Below are positions 59,432-64,000 of a stretch of 64,000 nucleotides of DNA, piece after piece (the stretch's first letter is position 1; each line of letters starts with the position of its first letter). The translations under genes and the position numbers were made by a program. Below the pieces are notes generated by a model, which was not told the DNA's origin, did not search any database, and was given only the letters and a program-made list of their open reading frames with translations. The DNA lies in NCBI RefSeq assembly GCF_014640535.1, contig NZ_BMHD01000001.1, positions 2,420,214 through 2,484,213 of the forward strand, in the 5' to 3' direction. This stretch comes from Cnuibacter physcomitrellae (GTDB lineage Bacteria; Actinomycetota; Actinomycetes; Actinomycetales; Microbacteriaceae).

Positions 59432-60507
59432 CGGACGCGCTCCAGCACCCCGGCCACCACGGGGCGGAACTCGTCGCGGACACGGCTCGTGAGCGCCGGT
59501 GAGGCCAGCGCCTCCCAGGCGCGGTTGGCGTAGTCGCGCGCGAGCGCCTCGGCGAAGCGGCGGGAGCCGGTCGCCTCCAGCACGGCGCGGATGCGGTCGG
59601 CCTGCTCGAGCGTCAGCGTGGGGTCGCCGACGAGGTGGGCGACCTCCTGCCACTCGGGGCGGGTCACCGCGTGCGCGAGGAGCACCGTGCTCTTCCCCTC
59701 GCGGAGGTCGCCGAGGTTCGACTTGCCGGTCGCCTCCTCGTCGCCGAAGACGCCGAGGAGGTCGTCGACGATCTGGAAGGCGATGCCGATGCCGCGGCCG
59801 AAGTCGCCCAACGCGACGACCGCCTCCTCTCGCGCGCCCGCGAGGAGCGCGCCGGCCCGCAGCGGACCTTCGAAGGAGTACATCGCCGTCTTCAGGCGCT
59901 CCATCTCGACGATCTCCTCCACCGGCGGGACGCCCGGGCGGATCGAGAAGTCGACGTCGTAGAGCTCGCCCGCCGCGGAGAGGAACATCGACTCGTCCAG
60001 CACGTCGACCACACGACGGCGTACCTGCTCGGACAGGCCTCCGGAGTCGATCAGCCGGTAGGCGTAGAAGAGCGCGAGATCGCCGGCGATCACGGCCACC
60101 GACATCCCGCGGTGCTCCGCGATCGGGATCGGGATGCCGGCGGTGGTCGCGATGTCGCGGTAGCTTCCCGACACGTTCGGGCTCCCCCGCCGCACGAAGT
60201 CGCGGTCGATGACGTCGTCGTGCACGATGAGCGCCGTGTGGAGCAGCTCGAACGCGGCGCCGACGGTCGCCGCCGACTCGAGGTCCTGCCCTCCGAGAGA
60301 CTCGTAGGCCGCCATGACCATGCGCGGACGGAACCGCTTGCCGCCCGCAGAGTTGCGTTCGAGCGTCTCCCAGAGTGTGCTGTAGGCCTCGCCGATCCCC
60401 CGGGCTCGGCGACGTTGCTCGGCGAAGAAGCGCTCGAGCACCTCGTCGACCAGGTGCGTGCGCCGTTCGGAGAGAGCCAGGAGGCCGTGTGCGTCCACCT
60501 GCTTCAC
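59428..60507 (-). CDS. crtE: Polyprenyl (GGPP) synthase
   Basis: Makes geranylgeranyl diphosphate for phytoene, 359 aa. The first Asp-rich motif is IVHDDVIDRD and the second QIVDDLLGVFGDE; the Arg pair GGKRFRPRM is intact. The start GTG 60507 precedes residues VKQVDAHGLL; a second GTG follows three codons later. First gene of the carotenoid operon. It is divergent from idi across 37 nt containing a 21-bp palindrome. Confidence 0.92.
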   Translation of the reverse strand: MKQVDAHGLLALSERRTHLVDEVLERFFAEQRRRARGIGEAYSTLWETLERNSAGGKRFRPRMVMAAYESLGGQDLESAATVGAAFELLHTALIVHDDVIDRDFVRRGSPNVSGSYRDIATTAGIPIPIAEHRGMSVAVIAGDLALFYAYRLIDSGGLSEQVRRRVVDVLDESMFLSAAGELYDVDFSIRPGVPPVEEIVEMERLKTAMYSFEGPLRAGALLAGAREEAVVALGDFGRGIGIAFQIVDDLLGVFGDEEATGKSNLGDLREGKSTVLLAHAVTRPEWQEVAHLVGDPTLTLEQADRIRAVLEATGSRRFAEALARDYANRAWEALASPALTSRVRDEFRPVVAGVLERVR

Positions 60508-60528
60508 ATTACATGGCAGTCTAGTAAT
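60508..60528. promoter_or_regulatory. Palindrome between crtE and idi
   Basis: ATTAC (60508-60512) and GTAAT (60524-60528) form an inverted repeat with an 11-nt core that is partly symmetric. It fills most of the 37-bp divergent gap. AT-rich arms of this kind are typical of MarR-family sites; corynebacterial crt genes are controlled by the MarR-type CrtR. No such regulator is in the window. Confidence 0.5.
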
Positions 60529-60544
60529 AAAGGAGGTCAACGAT

Positions 60545-61093
60545 ATGGTGCAGACGACCGAGCAGGTGGTCCTCCTCTCCGACGACGGCGAGGCCATCGG
60601 CACCGCCGACAAGGCCACCGTGCACACGGAGGACACCCCGCTGCACCTCGCCTTCTCGTGCCACGTCTTCGACGACGAGGGCCGGATGCTGGTCACCCGA
60701 CGCGCGCTCCACAAGCGCACCTGGCCCGGAGTCTGGACGAACTCGTTCTGCGGACACCCGGCGCCGGGGGAGGACATCGTCGACGCCGTCCACCGCCGCG
60801 CCGCCGACGAGCTCGGCATGACGCTCGAGGGCGTCGAGCCGGTGCTGCCCGACTTCCGCTACCTCGCGGTCGACGCCTCGGGCATCGTCGAGAACGAGGT
60901 CTGCCCTGTCTACACCGCCCGCGTGTCGGGCTCGTTCGACCCCCACCGCGACGAGGTGATGGAGTGGCGCTGGGTCGACCCGGCGGACCTCCGCGTCGCG
61001 GTCTCCGCCGCGAGCTGGGCGTTCAGCCCCTGGCTCGCCCTGCAGCTCGACCGCCTCCACCCCGACCCCGCCCAGTCCGTCCCGGCCCTCTGA
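60545..61093 (+). CDS. idi: Isopentenyl-diphosphate delta-isomerase, type 1
   Basis: Interconverts IPP and DMAPP, feeding the carotenoid pathway, 182 aa. It is a Nudix-like type 1 enzyme: catalytic Cys in NSFCGHPAPGE, metal-binding His in HLAFSCHVF, and Glu in GIVENEVCPVY. AGGAGG is 8 nt before ATG 60545. Divergent from crtE, so both sides could be controlled from one operator. Confidence 0.93.
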   Translation: MVQTTEQVVLLSDDGEAIGTADKATVHTEDTPLHLAFSCHVFDDEGRMLVTRRALHKRTWPGVWTNSFCGHPAPGEDIVDAVHRRAADELGMTLEGVEPVLPDFRYLAVDASGIVENEVCPVYTARVSGSFDPHRDEVMEWRWVDPADLRVAVSAASWAFSPWLALQLDRLHPDPAQSVPAL

Positions 61094-61145
61094 CGCGCGC
61101 CGCGCTCCGGGGGAGGATGGCCGCGTCCCGGGGGAGGATGGGGGG

Positions 61146-62072
61146 ATGAGCGAGCTGCGCGTCGGTGTCCTGCCCGAGACGAACGACAGGGTGGAACGCG
61201 CCGTCCGCGAGGCGGGAGGGAGCGTGGTCGAGGTCCGGGAGGGGGAGCGGCTCGACGGGCTGGTGGTCTGGTTCGGGACCCGCCCCGACGACCTGGAGCG
61301 CACGCTGGAGGCGCATCCGGAGGCGTCGTGGGTGCAGCTGCCGAGTGCCGGGATCGAGAAGTACGCCGGGTCGCTGCGCGCGCATCTGGAGCTCGCCTGG
61401 ACGAGCGCGAAGGGCGCGTACGCGGAACCCGTCGCCGAGCACGCGCTGGCCCTGACGCTCGCGCTGCTGAGACTGCTGCCCGAACGGGCGCGCGCGACGA
61501 GCTGGGGCGAGGTGGCCGGGACGAGCCTGCACGGGCTGGAGGTCGTCGTGGTCGGCGCCGGGGGAGTGGGGCTCGAGATCGTGCGGCTGATGAAGGGATT
61601 CCGGACCACCGTGACCGTCGTGCGCCGCAGCGACGCTCCGGCCGAGGGCGCCGACCGCACCGTGACGAGCGACCGCCTCGCCGAGGTGCTCGCCCACGCC
61701 GACGTGGTCGTGGTCGCCGCCGCGCTCACGGACGGCACCCGGCGCCTGCTCGACGCCGACGCACTCGCCCTGCTGCAGCCTCACGCGGTGGTCGTCAACA
61801 TCGCGCGCGGCGGGCTGATCGACACGGATGCGCTGGTCAGCGCCCTGCGGGAGGAGCGGATCGCGGGCGCGGCGCTCGACGTGACGGATCCGGAGCCGCT
61901 GCCCGACGGGCATCCGCTGTGGACCGAGCCGCGCGCGCTCATCACCCCGCACACGGCGGACACGCCGGCGATGATCGAACCCCTCCTCGCCGACCGCATC
62001 GGCCGCAACGTGGCCGCGCGCCGGGCCGGCTCGCCCCTCGAGGGTGTCGTCGACCCGCGCGCGGGCTACTGA
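61146..62072 (+). CDS. D-isomer-specific 2-hydroxyacid dehydrogenase
   Basis: NAD(P)-dependent oxidoreductase of the D-2-hydroxyacid dehydrogenase family, 308 aa. The Rossmann motif is VVVVGAGGVGLEIVRLMKG at about residues 135-153. The catalytic Arg and Glu are in NIARGGLIDTDAL and DVTDPEPLPDGH, and the His in ITPHTADTP. Substrate unknown. Upstream is a repeated CGGGGGAGGATGG; the copy next to the ATG may be the ribosome site or a -10 (GAGGAT). Confidence 0.85.
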   Translation: MSELRVGVLPETNDRVERAVREAGGSVVEVREGERLDGLVVWFGTRPDDLERTLEAHPEASWVQLPSAGIEKYAGSLRAHLELAWTSAKGAYAEPVAEHALALTLALLRLLPERARATSWGEVAGTSLHGLEVVVVGAGGVGLEIVRLMKGFRTTVTVVRRSDAPAEGADRTVTSDRLAEVLAHADVVVVAAALTDGTRRLLDADALALLQPHAVVVNIARGGLIDTDALVSALREERIAGAALDVTDPEPLPDGHPLWTEPRALITPHTADTPAMIEPLLADRIGRNVAARRAGSPLEGVVDPRAGY

Positions 62073-62078
62073 GGGCCG

Positions 62079-62141
62079 CGCGGATCTGACACTCGTGGCG
62101 GGCTGACGGCTCGCGAGCCCACCACGACTGTCAGATCCGCG
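62079..62141. repeat. Fifth copy of the palindromic repeat; also likely terminator
   Basis: Arms 62079-62098 and 62122-62141 pair over 20 bp with the same single C-C mismatch as the copies at 41.5-41.8 kb. It lies between the convergent dehydrogenase and fgd genes. Confidence 0.85.
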
Positions 62142-62168
62142 TCTCGAAGAGAGCCCGCGGCGCGCGCG

Positions 62169-63191
62169 TCAGGAGGACAGGGCGCGGAGGCGCGGGGCGA
62201 GGTCGCGCTCGAAGAGCTCGAGGAAGCGGCGCTGGTCCTGGCCGGGCGCGTGGAACACGAGGTGGTTCAGCCCGGCGTCGACGTACTGCGCCACCTGGGC
62301 GACGACCTCGTCCGGGTCGGCGCCCACGATCCAGCGCGAGGCGATCTGCTCGATGGGGAGCGCATCCGCCGCCTTCTCCATCTCGACCGGGTCGGTGATG
62401 TCGTGCTTCTGCTCCTTCGACAGCGCCAGCGGGGCCCAGAACCGGGTGTTCTCGAGCGCCGTGTCGTAGTCGGTGTCGTAGGAGAGCTTGATCTCGATCA
62501 TCCGATCGATGTCGTCGAAGTCGCGGTCGGCCTTCGCCGCGCCCTCCTTCACCGCCGGGATGAGGTCGTCGGTGTACAGCGACATGCCCTTGCCCGAGGT
62601 GCAGATGAAGCCGTCGCCCGCCCGGCCGGCGTAGCGCGCCACGACCGGGCCGCCCGCCGCGACGTAGACCGGGATGGGGGAGGAGGGCCGGTCGTAGATG
62701 GAGGCGTCGTGGGTCGAGTAGTACTCGCCCTGGAAGTTCACGCGGTCCTCGGTCCACAGCGCCCGCATCAGCGAGATCGCCTCACGCAGGCGGGCGAACC
62801 GCTCCTTGAACTCGGGCCAGGTCTGCTCGCCGGCTCCGCGGAACCCGGTCGCGATCTCGTTCAGCGCCTCGCCCGTGCCCACACCGAGGAAGATCCGTCC
62901 GGGGTAGAGCTCGCCCATGGTCGCGAACGCCTGCGCGATCACCGCGGGGTTGTAGCGGAACGTGGGGGTCATCACCGACGTGCCGATCCGGATCGACGAC
63001 GTCCGCTCGCCCACGGCGGCCATCCACGTCAGGGAGAAGGGCGCGTGCCCGCCCTCGTGCCGCCAGGGCTGGAAGTGGTCCGAGACGGCCACCGACTCCA
63101 TCCCGTGCGCCTCCGCGGCGACGGCGATCTCCACCAGCTCCCGCGGGTCGAACTGCTCAGCGCTGGCCTTGTATCCGAGTCGAAGCGTCAT
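62169..63191 (-). CDS. fgd: F420-dependent glucose-6-phosphate dehydrogenase
   Basis: Luciferase-like TIM-barrel enzyme that oxidises glucose-6-phosphate and reduces coenzyme F420, 340 aa. Signature segments are [20 protein letters not shown] at residues 4-23, [20 protein letters not shown] with the active-site His and Trp, [12 protein letters not shown] and FICTSGKG. These closely follow mycobacterial Fgd1. It implies that this organism makes F420. No other F420 gene is in the window. Confidence 0.92.
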   Translation of the reverse strand: MTLRLGYKASAEQFDPRELVEIAVAAEAHGMESVAVSDHFQPWRHEGGHAPFSLTWMAAVGERTSSIRIGTSVMTPTFRYNPAVIAQAFATMGELYPGRIFLGVGTGEALNEIATGFRGAGEQTWPEFKERFARLREAISLMRALWTEDRVNFQGEYYSTHDASIYDRPSSPIPVYVAAGGPVVARYAGRAGDGFICTSGKGMSLYTDDLIPAVKEGAAKADRDFDDIDRMIEIKLSYDTDYDTALENTRFWAPLALSKEQKHDITDPVEMEKAADALPIEQIASRWIVGADPDEVVAQVAQYVDAGLNHLVFHAPGQDQRRFLELFERDLAPRLRALSS

Positions 63192-63242
63192 GTCCCTATT
63201 CTCTTCCCGTCCCGCGCTCGGTGCGCGTCGCCATCCGTGCGC

Positions 63243-64000
63243 TCAGCGCGCGACCTCGTCGGGTGCCGCGTCCAGCAGCACGAGCTCGTCGCGCGTGGGC
63301 GCACCCTCCCAGTCACCGCGGACGGTGACCGCGAACGCCCCGGTCCGCGCTGCGAGCGCGAGACACGCCTCCGGCGACTCGTCCGCGCACAGTCCGGCCA
63401 GGTATCCCGCCGCGAACGCGTCCCCGGCACCGACCGAGTCGATGGCGGTCACCGGGATCGGCGGCACGACGTGGTCCTGCCCGTCGATCACCGCGACGGC
63501 TCCGAGCGAGCCGCGCTTCACGATGACGGCCGACGGCCCGAGCCCGCTCAGCGCACGGGCGAGGCTCACGGCGTCCGAGCCGTCGACGATCATCGACGCC
63601 TCCGCCTCGGTGGCGAACACGATGTCGGATGCGGCGACGAGCTCCCGGTAGACGGGAGCGGCGGTGGCCGCATCCCAGAGCGCGGAGCGGTGGTTCACGT
63701 CGAGGGACACGAGCACCCCGGCGGCGCGGGCGTGGGTCACGGCCGTGAGCACGGCGTCGCGCGCCGATGCGCTGAGGGCGGCGGTGATGCCCGACACGTG
63801 CAGCACCCGCGCCGAGGCGATGGAGGCCTCGTCGACGTCGGCCGGCGACAGCCGCGATCCTGCGCTGTGGGCACGGTAGTAGACCACGCGTGTGGCGCGC
63901 GACATCCGCTGCTCCTTGAGCATCAGCGCGGTGGGCCCGTCGGGGTCGACCACGGCACGCACGTCCACGCCCTCGCCCCGCAGCGTCATCGTGATGAGGC
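63243..64000 (-). CDS. PfkB-family carbohydrate kinase, 5' end missing
   Basis: C-terminal 251 codons of a sugar kinase resembling 2-keto-3-deoxygluconate kinase; the frame continues past the right edge, so the start lies outside. The catalytic Asp is in VTAIDSVGAGDAFAAGYLAG (the PfkB GAGD motif). VVYYRAHSAGSRLSPADV is similar to the substrate loop of KDG kinases. DNHR-like SLDVNHRSALW and FATEAEAS are further family marks. It is on the same strand and 51 nt upstream of fgd. Confidence 0.85.
   Translation of the reverse strand, partial: LITMTLRGEGVDVRAVVDPDGPTALMLKEQRMSRATRVVYYRAHSAGSRLSPADVDEASIASARVLHVSGITAALSASARDAVLTAVTHARAAGVLVSLDVNHRSALWDAATAAPVYRELVAASDIVFATEAEASMIVDGSDAVSLARALSGLGPSAVIVKRGSLGAVAVIDGQDHVVPPIPVTAIDSVGAGDAFAAGYLAGLCADESPEACLALAARTGAFAVTVRGDWEGAPTRDELVLLDAAPDEVAR

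Overview
The window is a very GC-rich stretch (about 70% by eye) of an actinobacterial chromosome. Many starts are GTG, genes often overlap by ATGA or GTGA, and there are SD-less genes with a -10 box 6-7 nt before the start codon. The gene set points to the family Microbacteriaceae: an HspR-controlled dnaK operon with HAIR boxes, F420-dependent glucose-6-phosphate dehydrogenase, a C50-carotenoid cluster (crtE-crtB-crtI-crtYe-crtYf-crtEb), and a fused MrpA/B antiporter. The family is inferred from gene content; I cannot name the genus. No rRNA, tRNA, CRISPR array or insertion sequence was found.

Layout. 0-4 kb: the end of an Lrp-type regulator, three small membrane proteins, and a Fic-domain protein behind a 32-bp palindrome. 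3.9-8.1 kb: dnaK-grpE-dnaJ-hspR with HAIR operators. 8.1-13 kb: an LCP cell-wall ligase, a stand-alone trpF, a methyltransferase, a small unknown and a hipBA module. 13-19.5 kb: a seven-function Mrp Na+/H+ antiporter operon (A/B fused, C, D, E, F, G). 19.6-24 kb: an HtrA-like protease, an Abi-family gene broken by an in-frame TAA, and a large unknown protein. 24-32.7 kb: two SDR oxidoreductases, a UMF1 transporter, a LuxR regulator, a CPA1 Na+/H+ antiporter, and a divergent MHS transporter/GntR pair with a perfect palindrome between them. 32.8-36 kb: two CrcB fluoride channels and a YcnI/CopC copper-type cluster. 36.2-41.4 kb: a group-2 sigma factor, a secreted Val/Ala/Pro-repeat protein, and an 882-residue LPXTG surface protein made of 13 chaplin-like repeats and a collagen-like Gly-X-Y stalk. 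41.4-42.1 kb: a non-coding repeat island. 42.1-46.3 kb: a binding-protein ABC importer. 46.4-55 kb: small unknowns, a CitE-like lyase, a cupin, an ABC exporter with a NarL-type two-component system, and two alpha/beta hydrolases. 55.1-61.1 kb: the carotenoid cluster and divergent idi. 61.1-64 kb: a 2-hydroxyacid dehydrogenase, fgd, and a partial PfkB sugar kinase.

The gene sets that visibly work together are the chaperone operon, the Mrp complex, the carotenoid pathway (isomerase, prenyl synthase, phytoene synthase, desaturase, two cyclase subunits and lycopene elongase) and the sensor-regulator-exporter operon. The least ordinary material is the chaplin/collagen/LPXTG protein with its exact 174-nt tandem units, and a family of about 60-bp palindromes (four copies at 41.5-41.8 kb, one at 62.1 kb) that share one conserved C-C mismatch in the stem.
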